From Streptomyces griseomycini (GTDB lineage Bacteria; Actinomycetota; Actinomycetes; Streptomycetales; Streptomycetaceae), in assembly GCF_014203535.1 (NCBI RefSeq), contig NZ_JACHJI010000021.1, positions 29,875 through 93,874 on the forward strand: DNA of 64,000 nt, written 5' to 3'. Every line of letters starts with the position of its first letter. Positions within the stretch are counted from its first letter, which is position 1. Below, piece after piece: positions 34,046 through 43,429 of the stretch. A model generated the notes under the pieces. It did no database searches and was not told the origin of the DNA. It saw only the letters and a program-made list of their open reading frames with translations. A program made the position numbers and the translations under genes.

Positions 34046-35805
34046 ACGTGCGCCTTCGGGTCGGTCGCGGCATGGTCGGTTTCCGGCAGGTCAGTCGGCC
34101 CCGGCCCGGGCGGTCCGCCGTCGGTCGAGGCGACGGCACCTCCGCCGCTGCCTCCGGAGTCCGGGGAGCCGGGGTCACCCAGGGCCCTGGCCAGACGCCC
34201 CCGGAACCACGCGTCGGCCAGGCCCGCGTTCAGCCAGTGGGTACGGCCCTTCTTGTCGGTGTGGATCCGCCCCTCCCAGGCCGCGTCACCCGCGGCGGCC
34301 ACGAGACGATCACCGAGGCGGCCCACCGTCTGCCGCACCTGACGCTGCCATGTGTGCCGGTGCCCGAAGGGGTCGGGAGCGTCCGCCATCGCGGACAGCC
34401 AGCCGCGGTACGGATGCTCCAGCGCGTCGAATCCCTCGGCATGGGCCGCGGACATCGGCCCCTCCTCCTCGGACCCGGTCGCCCGGGCCAGGTCGGCCGC
34501 GAGATCGCCCAGGGCCCGCACGGCCCGGTCGGCATCCTCGGCCGCGGCGACGGCCTGCCGGGCGTACGCGGGGTCCTGCCGGTGCAGCAGGACGACCGGC
34601 ATCACCAGGCGGTCGTCGACGACCTCGTCGATCACGGACTGCTGGGTCCCGTACCTGACGCCCACCACCCGGGCGCGCACGAGGGAGCGGCGGGAGAGGT
34701 GGCCCTCGGTCACCAGACGGGCGATCCACTCGAGGACCCGCGGTCGCAGGCGCGAGGCGCCCTCGGCGCCGCCCCCGTCCTCCAGCCGGTCGGCGACGAG
34801 CGCGGCGATGCCCCGCCAGGCCGAGCGGGCCGGATCGTGTTCGAGAGGCAGGTACACGGGTGACTGCCCCAGCTTCTTCTCCTGCGCGGGGCTGCGCCGC
34901 CACGGGGTCATCGGCTCGCAGCGATGCATGTTCCGGGAGACGAGCGGATCTCCGTAGCCGAGGACGACACCGTGGACGCCGTCCGCGTCGTAGTGCAGGC
35001 GCACCCGCCGGGACTGCCAGGTGTACAGATCACGGAGACCGGTCGCGGAACGCCCGTCGGAGCCCGGACCGCAAGGCTCACGACGCCAGGCCGGCCGGTC
35101 GCCGGGGGAGAAACCGAGCTCTTCGGTGTCCGCCGCCACCAGGTTGAGCAGCAGGGTCTCGCGCAGCGTCTCGCCCTCCGCGAAGACGCCGCCCAGTCCG
35201 CCCGCCCAGCCGGTGCCGAGCGGATACACCTTGCCGCCCTTGACCCGGTCGTCGCCGGTCATGCCGGTCTTGATGCCGGAGGTGTCATAGGCGTGGACGT
35301 GGACGACCCACCGGGCCGCCTCGGCGAAGGACAGCCGTTCCACGTCCGGCATCCGCGCGCTGAAGAACGGCTCTCCGGCAGGCACGTCGGCCACGATCCG
35401 GTTGAGGGAGAAGACCTCGTCCTTCGCCGTGCGCAGCCCGGCGGTCTGCAGGAACGGCGTGACCGGGTGGAGCAGGTCGAACCGGTCGCGGTGCTCCTCC
35501 AAGTAGGCCTGGACAGGGGCGAAGCAGTCGGGGTCCTCCCACAGCTCCGCCCACTCCTCGATGTCGCCGGGACCGTCCAGGGCGTCGTGGACGACGGCCA
35601 GGAGGAGGCGGAGCAAGGCGAACTCCTGGGTGGCCAGATCGCCCACGACGTGTCGCAACTCATCGGCCTGGGCGAAGAGCCGGCGGAGCGACAGCTCGTC
35701 CTGGGAGCCGTCGCACCGCAGCACCCCGATCCACGGTCGGCTGGTCAGGTCGAAGGACAGCGCCTCGCCCACACCGGCACCGGGGGGTTCAGTCGTCCGC
35801 GTCAC
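34042..35805 (-). CDS. cse1: Cse1 (CasA) Cascade large subunit
   Basis: A 587-residue Cse1/CasA (Cas8e), which recognises the PAM and recruits Cas3. The N-terminus has FDLTSRPWIGVLRCDG, LRRLFAQADEL and FALLRLLLAVVHDALDG. FSLNRIVADVPAGEPFFSAR and MTPWRRSPAQEKKLG follow. The C-terminal four-helix bundle ends about residue 540, with an extra Gly/Pro-rich tail of about 50 residues. It overlaps the cas3 end by 17 nt. Confidence 0.95.
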   Translation of the reverse strand: MTRTTEPPGAGVGEALSFDLTSRPWIGVLRCDGSQDELSLRRLFAQADELRHVVGDLATQEFALLRLLLAVVHDALDGPGDIEEWAELWEDPDCFAPVQAYLEEHRDRFDLLHPVTPFLQTAGLRTAKDEVFSLNRIVADVPAGEPFFSARMPDVERLSFAEAARWVVHVHAYDTSGIKTGMTGDDRVKGGKVYPLGTGWAGGLGGVFAEGETLRETLLLNLVAADTEELGFSPGDRPAWRREPCGPGSDGRSATGLRDLYTWQSRRVRLHYDADGVHGVVLGYGDPLVSRNMHRCEPMTPWRRSPAQEKKLGQSPVYLPLEHDPARSAWRGIAALVADRLEDGGGAEGASRLRPRVLEWIARLVTEGHLSRRSLVRARVVGVRYGTQQSVIDEVVDDRLVMPVVLLHRQDPAYARQAVAAAEDADRAVRALGDLAADLARATGSEEEGPMSAAHAEGFDALEHPYRGWLSAMADAPDPFGHRHTWQRQVRQTVGRLGDRLVAAAGDAAWEGRIHTDKKGRTHWLNAGLADAWFRGRLARALGDPGSPDSGGSGGGAVASTDGGPPGPGPTDLPETDHAATDPKAHV

Positions 35806-38713
35806 GGGTCACCTCAAGACCGTCGCTCGGGCTGTAACGGAGCAAGAAGCCTGCCAGGTGGGTCTGACAGTCCTCGTCGAGAGCGAGAATCAGCTGGTCG
35901 GCGAGCCAAGGGCTGTCCTTGCCCTGCCACTTGGGCAGGTACAGCTGTTCCAGTTCCTCGATGGCCCGGTCCATGGTCTCGCCGGAGAACTGCAGGGGAA
36001 GCCGCAGTCCGCAGCTCGCGGCCGTACGGGCCGCGAACCGCGTCGGCGTCGCGTCCTGCGGCAGCTCGATGCCGGCGCGCTGTCGCTTCTTGCCGTCCGG
36101 CTCGAGCCATGGCAGGGTGGCGAGGCTTCCGTCACCGCGCCGCTGCACGACGACGACCTCCAGGCTGTCCCGGCTGTCGCGGACCTGGGCACGCCCGGCG
36201 GGAGTGTCGTCCGTGTCCCCCACACCGGCGGCGACCCAGCCGAACAGCGGCCGACCCGGTTTGCCGACGTCTCCCAGACGGAACACGGCGGCGCGCTCCG
36301 CCTGGTCGTCGCGGTGCCGCTCGAACTGCTCACGCGCCTCCTTCAGCGCGCCCTGCCAGTGGTCCGGCCCGACCTCTCCTTCCCCGTACGCGCTCTGCAC
36401 GAGAGGACTGATGTCCGCCGGAAGCTCCACCGGCCGCCGGGGCTCGCCGTCGAGGTGGGGGAGGAGCACCGCGGCCGACCGCAGCAGGGCGTGCCGCCCG
36501 TACACGGCGACCGATCCCCGCACCGGGGCGGGCACGTCCGCCGTCCAGTCGGCTCCCGTCACCAGGCAGCGCCCGGTCCGCAGGCGCTCGGGCCGGTTCC
36601 CCTGGTCCTGCCCGCGCCGGTGGCGGTGCAGGCGGCCCATGCGCTGCAGGAGCAGGTCGACGGGGCACAGGTCGCTGACCAGCAGGTCGAAGTCGACGTC
36701 CAGGGACTGCTCGGCGACCTGGCTGGCCACCACGATGTGCCGGCCCGTGGGCCTGTCCTTCGTCTTCTCCGGAGGCCCGAAGAGCCGGAGCAGCGTGCTG
36801 TCCTTGTCCGCCCGGTCGAGGTCGACGAAGCACGAGTGGGCCACGGTCACGTTCCCGGCGCCGAACCTGTCGCGCAGCGCGCGAGCCGTCTCCAGCACCC
36901 GCTTGACCGTGTTCCGGATCACCAGGACACAGCCGCCGTCGGCCAGTTCGCTCTCCAGCCGGTCGGCGAGGACGTCCAGGCCGTCGGCAAGGCGCTCCAC
37001 CCGCACCGCCGTCGACCGGGCCGACGCCTGCGGGCGGCGGACCAGCGGAACGCCACCCGGTGCGACGGCCGTCAGCAGCGGGTACGCGTCCGATGCGGTC
37101 ACGTCCCCGGGCATGGCCGCATCGACCCGGCCGGAGTACGCCTCGGCGAGTTCACGCCTGCGCGAGGCCAGCAGGGTCGCGGACAGCACCACCACCGGAA
37201 CCCGGTACGCGCCCAGCCAGGACAGCACCCGGTCCAGGTACACGCTCATGTACGTGTCGTAGGCGTGCGCCTCGTCGATGACGACGACCTTCCCGGCGAC
37301 GGCGAGGTGCCGCAGCGCCAGGTGCCGGCTCTTCAGCCCGGCGAACAGCAACTGGTCGATGGTTCCCACGACGAACGAGGCCAGCATGGCCCTCTTACGG
37401 CCACGCAGCCAGGCATGTGCCACGAGCTCGGCACCCGCGCGGTGCTGTCCGTCCCGCTGCTGCCGAGACGCGGGCACCGCTTCGTCCACGTCGACGGCCA
37501 CGACCCGGCCCGCGCGGGCCATCAGACCGGCGAAGTCCTCATTGAGAGCCGCCTTGGAATGGGCCAGGTGCACCGAGCGGCGTGAGCCCGCCACCCCCGG
37601 CAACCGGTCCAGCCAGTCGAGCAGACGAGGGAACATCGCATTGCCGGTGGCCATGGTGGGCAGGGCGAAGAACACCCCTCCCGCACCCGAACGCGCCGCG
37701 AAGATCTCGGCCACGGCGAGCGCCGCCTCCGTCTTGCCCTCGCCCATCGGCGCCTCGACGATCATCAGACCGGGCGTCTCCATCTCCCGGGCCAGCTCCA
37801 CGGCCGCTTCCTGAACAGGGCGCACCTTCGCCTCCGCCGGCAGTCCGAACCGGGAGGCGAACAGCTCCTGGGCGCTTCGGTCAGGTTCTTCGGCCCGCCA
37901 GGGCTCCGGCAGGTCCAGCCCCCGCCAGGCCGCGGCAAGACGCTCCTGGTCATCGCGGGACGCCCCGTCGGGGAAATACGGGAAGAGGTCCGGATTGCTG
38001 GCGATCCAGTCGGAGACGATGACCAACGCGGTGAGCAGCACCTGCACCGGCTGCGGCAGTCTCACCGTCCGCCACTCGCCCAGCCGTTCCGTCACACCGA
38101 AACGGTCCGCGCAGGCGTCGAGCAGCTCGGTCTGCACCTGCCGCCAGACACGGCTGCTCGCACCAGGCGTGCGCAGCAACTCCTCGTGCCCGTAGAGGGC
38201 CTTGATCTGTCCGTGCTCGGGCGGCACACCATGGTGCCCGCCCACGGCAACCGTGAACTGCCCGGTCCGGGCGGACGCCCACCCGTGCTGTTCCTCCAGC
38301 CACTCCCCCAGCAGCACCTGCCCGGCCAGACCGTGCGGCGCGATCCGACGGTCCGGCCCCATCGCCTTCGCCGAGCTCATCTCCAACCCCTGGCCGCGCA
38401 TCGCGTCGGCAAGCTGGTCGACCTGACAGGCGAACGCGGGAGTGGCCTTGCCGATGTCGTGCACGCCGGCAAGCCATACGGCGAGGGCGCGGGCATCCGG
38501 CTCACCCCGCGGCAACGCCCCGGCCACCAGCCTCCGCACCCCTATGGGCAGCCATCGGTCCCACAACAGGCTGGCCACCGCGGCGCTGTCCTCCATGTGC
38601 CGCCACAACGGCAGCCACCCGTCGGTGTCACGATCATGCTTGGCCCACACCGACCGAGCCGGCCCCCCGAGCCGACGTAGCAGGCCGGAAGGGGCACTCC
38701 CCCCATTGCTCAT
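35789..38713 (-). CDS. cas3: Cas3 helicase-nuclease
   Basis: A 974-residue Cas3 starting at ATG 38713. The HD nuclease domain has H39 in WRHMEDSAA, the HD pair in GVHDIGKA (about residues 84-91) and a later Asp in VSDW (235). The helicase domain has Walker A APMGEGKT (about 321-328), DEAH in VVIDEAHAYD, and later SAT and QSLDVDFD motifs. It degrades DNA marked by Cascade. It is the first gene of the operon. No strong ribosome-binding site precedes this ATG; a start further upstream is possible but adds unrelated residues. Confidence 0.95.
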   Translation of the reverse strand: MSNGGSAPSGLLRRLGGPARSVWAKHDRDTDGWLPLWRHMEDSAAVASLLWDRWLPIGVRRLVAGALPRGEPDARALAVWLAGVHDIGKATPAFACQVDQLADAMRGQGLEMSSAKAMGPDRRIAPHGLAGQVLLGEWLEEQHGWASARTGQFTVAVGGHHGVPPEHGQIKALYGHEELLRTPGASSRVWRQVQTELLDACADRFGVTERLGEWRTVRLPQPVQVLLTALVIVSDWIASNPDLFPYFPDGASRDDQERLAAAWRGLDLPEPWRAEEPDRSAQELFASRFGLPAEAKVRPVQEAAVELAREMETPGLMIVEAPMGEGKTEAALAVAEIFAARSGAGGVFFALPTMATGNAMFPRLLDWLDRLPGVAGSRRSVHLAHSKAALNEDFAGLMARAGRVVAVDVDEAVPASRQQRDGQHRAGAELVAHAWLRGRKRAMLASFVVGTIDQLLFAGLKSRHLALRHLAVAGKVVVIDEAHAYDTYMSVYLDRVLSWLGAYRVPVVVLSATLLASRRRELAEAYSGRVDAAMPGDVTASDAYPLLTAVAPGGVPLVRRPQASARSTAVRVERLADGLDVLADRLESELADGGCVLVIRNTVKRVLETARALRDRFGAGNVTVAHSCFVDLDRADKDSTLLRLFGPPEKTKDRPTGRHIVVASQVAEQSLDVDFDLLVSDLCPVDLLLQRMGRLHRHRRGQDQGNRPERLRTGRCLVTGADWTADVPAPVRGSVAVYGRHALLRSAAVLLPHLDGEPRRPVELPADISPLVQSAYGEGEVGPDHWQGALKEAREQFERHRDDQAERAAVFRLGDVGKPGRPLFGWVAAGVGDTDDTPAGRAQVRDSRDSLEVVVVQRRGDGSLATLPWLEPDGKKRQRAGIELPQDATPTRFAARTAASCGLRLPLQFSGETMDRAIEELEQLYLPKWQGKDSPWLADQLILALDEDCQTHLAGFLLRYSPSDGLEVTRDADD

Positions 38714-38858
38714 GAAGGATTGATACAGGGAGAGCCCGGCTCCGCACACCAAAATGGGCAAACAGAAGCGTTTACAGGAAGACAGCACTCCCAAGAAGTA
38801 CGGTGATCGGCTCACCATCGATCCATTGAGAAGCACCTCCGAGACTGAAAAGCGCCGT
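38714..38858. promoter_or_regulatory. Divergent promoter region of cas operon and array 2
   Basis: The 220 bp between cas3 and the first repeat of array 2 must drive the cas operon leftwards and the array rightwards. This part is more AT-rich than the surrounding genes. No clear hexamers or operator repeats were picked out. Confidence 0.5.
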
Positions 38859-38933
38859 ATGGCCTATTTGCCGGAATCTGCACAAGTCCCCGAAAGCACG
38901 CCTTCCCAGCAATAAACTCGCAGGCCAGACAGT
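38859..38933 (+). promoter_or_regulatory. Leader of CRISPR array 2
   Basis: These 75 bp start ATGGCCTATTTGCCGGAA and end CGCAGGCCAGACAGT. They align without gaps to the leader of array 1, including the ends and the positions AAGT, CGAAA and CCAGC in the middle. The two arrays therefore share a leader type and probably the same adaptation machinery. Confidence 0.7.
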
Positions 38934-41829
38934 CTGCTCCCCGCACCCGCGGGGATGGTCCCGCGGGAGCCGCCGCGGGTGGGTTCGTCGGGGGCTGCTC
39001 CCCGCACCCGCGGGGATGGTCCCTCGACCCCGGCCGTCGCCGGGGTGAGCCCCCAGCTGCTCCCCGCACCCGCGGGGATGGTCCCGTCGGGGCCGCGGCC
39101 GGCGGATTCGTCGGCGCCTGCTCCCCGCACCCGCGGGGATGGTCCCCGGGATGAGTGCGGCCCACGCGACGAGGGCGACTGCTCCCCGCACCCGCGGGGA
39201 TGGTCCCGGGAGAGCGGTGCCGGGGCGGGGGATCTCCAGCTGCTCCCCGCACCCGCGGGGATGGTCCCCGACCCGACGAGCATCGGGCAGGGCGGCGGGG
39301 TCTGCTCCCCGCACCCGCGGGGATGGTCCCTCACTGAGACTCGGAACGGCTCGGCAGGACTCCTGCTCCCCGCACCCGCGGGGATGGTCCCGTCGCGGGA
39401 GATCCGTGCGAGTCTGCCCATGCCTGCTCCCCGCACCCGCGGGGATGGTCCCTTTCCCTACTAGATCAAGCCGCCCGCACCGCGCTGCTCCCCGCACCCG
39501 CGGGGATGGTCCCAGGGTCTCGCCCCTGAAGACGCGGTCGAAGATCTGCTCCCCGCACCCGCGGGGATGGTCCCAGCGGCTCGTACTGCCAGATCAGGCC
39601 TCGGAGCTGCTCCCCGCACCCGCGGGGATGGTCCCGCGGCGACCGAGGTGGCCCCGCTGTGGTCCAACTGCTCCCCGCACCCGCGGGGATGGTCCCCTCG
39701 CGATCGGCGGCGAGCACGTGACCGCGTGCTGCTCCCCGCACCCGCGGGGATGGTCCCCTGGCCAACTCCAGCGACCCGGCATGGGACCGCTGCTCCCCGC
39801 ACCCGCGGGGATGGTCCCGGTTGTCACCGAGCCGATCCATGACCTCTACCCTGCTCCCCGCACCCGCGGGGATGGTCCCAGCGGCGCGAGCAGCAGGGTA
39901 ACTGGACGGCCTGCTCCCCGCACCCGCGGGAATGGTCCCAACTTGAAGCCTTCGACCGACAGACCGAGCTCCTGCTCCCCGCACCCGCGGGGATGGTCCC
40001 TCGATCCCGAACAGCCAGGCGCCGCCGGCCAGCTGCTCCCCGCACCCGCGGGGATGGTCCCTCCCGGTACGACAGCGGCGGAGTCTCGCTGTCCTGCTCC
40101 CCGCACCCGCGGGGATGGTCCCGGGCCGTCGTCCTGCTTGCAGCGGAGGCAGCGCTGCTCCCCGCACCCGCGGGGATGGTCCCAGCCACACGACGCGCAG
40201 CCGGTCACGCGGGTGCTGCTCCCCGCACCCGCGGGGATGGTCCCTCCTGCACCTCGTCCACGTAACAGAGGTCACCCTGCTCCCCGCACCCGCGGGGATG
40301 GTCCCGAAACTCCGCAACTCTCGGACATTCGTGGGAACTGCTCCCCGCACCCGCGGGGATGGTCCCGCGTCCGCGCGGTCCTGCGACCAGCGCGTCTCCT
40401 GCTCCCCGCACCCGCGGGGATGGTCCACGCCTCGAACGTGTTGCTGTATCCGGTCTGGCTCTGCTCCCCGCACCCGCGGGGATGGTCCCGCTCGCGATTG
40501 CGTGTTCGAGATCGAGTCCGCCTGCTCCCCGCACCCGCGGGGATGGTCCCCGCCTGCGATTGCTGGGGTGTGCATGTGCGTGCTGCTCCCCGCACCCGCG
40601 GGGATGGTCCCCACGAAACGGCGTCTCTGCTGTCTGGTAGAGGCTGCTCCCGCACCCGCGGGGATGGTCCCTACGACGACATCCGGCTCGCCCTCCAGGC
40701 CAGCTGCTCCCCGCACCCGCGGGGATGGTCCCAACGGCGACTCCCTGTCCCCGATCGTCAAGCTCTGCTCCCCGCACCCGCGGGGATGGTCCCTCGACCA
40801 GGGGCACGCCGCCGAGGTCGTGCGGCTGCTCCCCGCACCTGCGGGGATGGTCCCGGCGCGTCACACCACGGGCCTTCGCCGGCCACCTGCTCCCCGCACC
40901 CGCGGGGATGGGCCCACCCGGCCCGATCGGTGCTTGGATCGACCCAGCTGCTCCCCGCACCCGCGGGATGGTCCCGTTGCTTTCGGCACGGTCACGATCA
41001 CACCGGTCTGCTCCCCGCACCCGCGGGGATGGTCCCACCGGCGAGATCACCTACAACGGCCGCACCTACTGCTCCCCGCACCCGCGGGGATGGTCCCCAC
41101 ATCCAGCTCGGCTCGACGTCCTCGGACTTCTGCTCCCCGCACCCGCGGGGATGGTCCCGGCTGCTCGGCGATCGTCAGGGAGGTGAAGAACTGCTCCCCG
41201 CACCCGCGGGGATGGTCCCCATTCAGGGCTTTTGAGGGTCCAGCATCGGCTCTGCTCCCCGCACCCGCGGGGATGGTCCCATCACGGCGGCGCCCTCCTT
41301 CCTGGTCAGACGCTGCTCCCCGCACCCGCGGGGATGGTCCCCCGATCCCGCCGCCGTCGACAGCGACGCGCCTCTGCTCCCCGCACCCGCGGGGATGGTC
41401 CCGCAGGGCTCGCGGCAAACGCGGACGCTCGCTCCTGCTCCCCGCACCCGCGGGGATGGTCCCGGGGATGCCGGCGGTCTCGGCACGGCGGATACCTGCT
41501 CCCCGCACCCGCGGGGATGGTCCCGAGGCGGGCGCCCAGTTGCGGCGACCTCGAATCTGCTCCCCGCACCCGCGGGGATGGTCCCCCGCTGCCCGAGCTG
41601 CGGGACGTGTACGAGAACTGCTCCCCGCACCCGCAGGGATGGTCCCCCGGCCGGCGGGGGCGCGACCCTCACCTACGGCTGCTCCCCGCACCCGCGGGGA
41701 TGGTCCCCAGATCACGCACGCGTCGGATGCGTGGCTGGCCTGCTCCCCGCACCCGCGGGGATGGCCCTGTGCCGGGCGTTGCTGCGAGCCCTGGGACAGT
41801 CTGCTCCCCACACTCGCAGAGAGGGTCCC
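38934..41829 (+). CRISPR. CRISPR array 2, type I-E, 48 repeats
   Basis: I count 48 repeats and 47 spacers with a period of about 61 bp. The repeat is the same 29-bp sequence as array 1, here on the plus strand. The leader is on the left. Decay increases to the right: 40644 and 40948 lack one base, 40826 and 40887 have one substitution each, 41618 has CAGGGAT, 41740 ends GATGGCCCT, and the last unit at 41801 is strongly degenerate. The array is transcribed away from cas3. Confidence 0.97.
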
Positions 41830-42104
41830 TTCGAGTCTGTTTGACAGCCGTTGGGGCAGTTGATCATTTTTCCCCGCATCTGAAGTACGGGCATTGGGGT
41901 TCAATCTCGTTCTGCCTTGATCCATTTATGTCAGGTGGCGGCCATCCTCTGCGCAGTGTCTGTCTTCCAATATGCGAGTCGTATAACGGCGTGCAGTCTG
42001 TACTCATGTTCAGCAGTAAGCACTGCACCCTTTCCGCGAGGCGACTGCACGCGCGATGGGCGAGCCGCCCTTGGGTGACCTTGTGTGCATCCACCTCCGG
42101 ACTC
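41830..42104. other. AT-richer region behind array 2
   Basis: No gene is visible. The composition is clearly lower in GC than the rest of the window, with ATTTTTCC at 41870-41880. It separates the last degenerate repeat of array 2 from two further repeat-like sequences. Confidence 0.4.
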
Positions 42105-42182
42105 GGTTCCCCGGGGCTTGCGGGGATGGCCCCATGCGGGTCGTCATCCAAAATTGCTCCCCGCGCATGCGGGGATATGACC
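42105..42182 (+). repeat. Two degenerate CRISPR repeats with a 20-nt spacer
   Basis: The first (42105-42133) ends GCGGGGATGGCCCC, 13 of 14 matching the repeat 3' end. The second (42154-42182) keeps TGCTCCCCGC and GCGGGGAT with a perfect CCCCGC/GCGGGG stem, but differs elsewhere (about 21 of 29 match). They are separated by 20 nt instead of 32. They precede the toxin-antitoxin genes in the same direction. The arrangement recalls the repeat-like guide RNAs (CreA) of CRISPR-regulated toxin systems, but may simply be array decay. Confidence 0.5.
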
Positions 42183-42273
42183 AGAGAAGTAACAGAATGT
42201 GCTGACCTGCAAGCTGGTGGTGAGTGGCGCTGGTCCGCTTCGGCACCCGATATCAACCGCGCTGCTGGCAACT

Positions 42274-42311
42274 GGTACCCAAGTTGGTACCGCCCCAGGT
42301 ACCCTGCTGGT
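42274..42311 (+). promoter_or_regulatory. Triple GGTACC operator before the antitoxin
   Basis: The palindrome GGTACC occurs at 42274, 42286 and 42298, exactly 12 bp apart, with a related GGTATG at 42309. The last one overlaps the antitoxin start codon. Such spaced short palindromes are typical binding sites for ribbon-helix-helix antitoxins, so autoregulation is likely. Confidence 0.6.
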
Positions 42312-42518
42312 ATGCCAGCACTCAATATCGAATTCACCGCAGAGGAGATGGAGCGCCTTCGCGAGCGCGCCACGGTTACGGGTAAGAGCTTGAAGCAACA
42401 TGCCCATGACGTGATTGTTGAAGAAGCGGATCGACTCGCCTTTGTGCGGGGCGCGACCGCCGAGGCTGAGCGGATCTTGCCTGGGGTCGCAGCTCACTTC
42501 CCGGAAGGCCTTCGTTGA
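42312..42518 (+). CDS. Ribbon-helix-helix antitoxin
   Basis: A 68-residue protein from ATG 42312. Residues 1-40 fit a ribbon-helix-helix DNA-binding domain (ALNIEFTAEEMERLRERA, then GKSLKQHAHDVIVEEA). The acidic C-terminal region (residues 42-68) would bind and block the toxin. No normal ribosome-binding site is visible, so translation may start at or near the transcript end. It overlaps the toxin gene by 4 nt. Confidence 0.75.
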   Translation: MPALNIEFTAEEMERLRERATVTGKSLKQHAHDVIVEEADRLAFVRGATAEAERILPGVAAHFPEGLR

Positions 42519-42892
42519 GTCCTGTCATCCGCGTAGACGCTGGCTGGGTTCTCCAGATCCAGTCTGCTTTCTCGCCCCTCAACGTCCCTATCACGGACTG
42601 GGGAGCCCTCGGCTTCATGGCCGACAGGCATAAGTTCGAACGTGAACGAGGTGTGCTCTACTACGAGGAAGTCGCCTCGAGGGCCGCCACGTTCCTGCAC
42701 ACGGCACTGCTGCTGAGGCCTTTCGCGGACTACAACCTGGTCATCGGCTGGGCTTGTACGTACCAGTACATGCAGTTGTCAGGCGAGCCGGTTCACGCAA
42801 AGGATGAGGAGCTGTACGAGCTTGCCCGGGCAGTGCGTGCTCAGCAAGTCGACCTGAGGGACATCGCGCGGCAGCTTGAAGCATGGGCGTAA
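42515..42892 (+). CDS. Doc/Fic-like toxin with altered active site
   Basis: A 125-residue protein starting at TTG 42515 with GGAAGG upstream, coupled to the antitoxin. The fold resembles Doc (death on curing): an N-terminal helix with DWGALGFMADR, a central helix FLHTALLLRPFADYNLVIGWACTY, and two C-terminal helices. Doc kinases of EF-Tu carry HPFxDxNKR. Here the same place reads RPFADYNLVI: Phe, Asp and Asn are kept, but the His is Arg and the K-R pair is L-V. The active site is therefore altered, and the protein may be inactive, differently active or binding-only. It sits between decayed CRISPR repeats. Confidence 0.65.
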   Translation: MSPVIRVDAGWVLQIQSAFSPLNVPITDWGALGFMADRHKFERERGVLYYEEVASRAATFLHTALLLRPFADYNLVIGWACTYQYMQLSGEPVHAKDEELYELARAVRAQQVDLRDIARQLEAWA

Positions 42893-42957
42893 GCCACCGT
42901 GCCACTTACCCGTGGAGCTAGCCGCTCAGGCCACCTGACCTGTTCACACAGCTCGGT

Positions 42958-43095
42958 CTGCTCCCCGCACCCGCGGGGATGGTCCCGCCTGCATGGTGTG
43001 GTTCCCGGCGAGGACGACCTGCTCCCTGCACCCGCAGGGACAGTCCCACGCCCATCACCGCGTCCGCATGGTTCGCCGACTGCTCCCCGCACGCA
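42958..43095 (+). CRISPR. Decayed orphan array 3
   Basis: One consensus repeat (42958-42986), one repeat with several changes (43019-43047, CTGCTCCCTGC and GCAGGGACAGTCCC) and a truncated one (43080-43095, CTGCTCCCCGCAC then unrelated). The two spacers are 32 nt each. Orientation and repeat are those of array 2, so this is probably the severed end of array 2. No leader is present. Confidence 0.8.
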
Positions 43096-43429
43096 TTCCC
43101 GAATCGCGGCGAGCGGAACAAGCACACGCCGGTGCGGCCGAGTTGAGCTCCACCGGTGCGGTCACGTACAACCGCGGCAACAGGGTCTCCCGGGTCTCGG
43201 TCGGTTTCGCAACCCTGAGCCGCCAGGATGCCTGCTCTCATGCCCGCGGCCGGCTGCAATCGTCCGATCGAGACTCCCGTTCGACGCACACCCCTCAAGA
43301 CCGGAACGGCAGCAACTCCTCAGTCACAACCGGATGCCGGCGGCCCCGCCGACTTCACGGAAGTCGAGCCGGAGCCGCCGCTCACGTACCCAGCTGACCC
43401 GCCGGATCCGCCAAGGAGGATGAGGAGGA
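43096..43429. other. Region without a gene
   Basis: About 330 bp between the decayed array and the first transfer-region gene. Several frames are open but none has a start, ribosome-binding site or protein-like pattern. Confidence 0.4.

Noticed and set aside
34924..37585. Long plus-strand frames opposite cse1 and cas3
   Set aside because: They lie antisense to well-supported cas genes and show no protein-like motifs.
38772..41925. Proteins of 300-700 residues rich in PAPAGMVP or TIPAGAGS repeats
   Set aside because: They are translations of CRISPR array 2 on both strands and not genes.
42134..42311. Match between the 20-nt spacer of the degenerate repeats and the toxin-antitoxin promoter
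   Set aside because: Looked for by eye on both strands because it would indicate CreA-type control. No run longer than a few bases was found.
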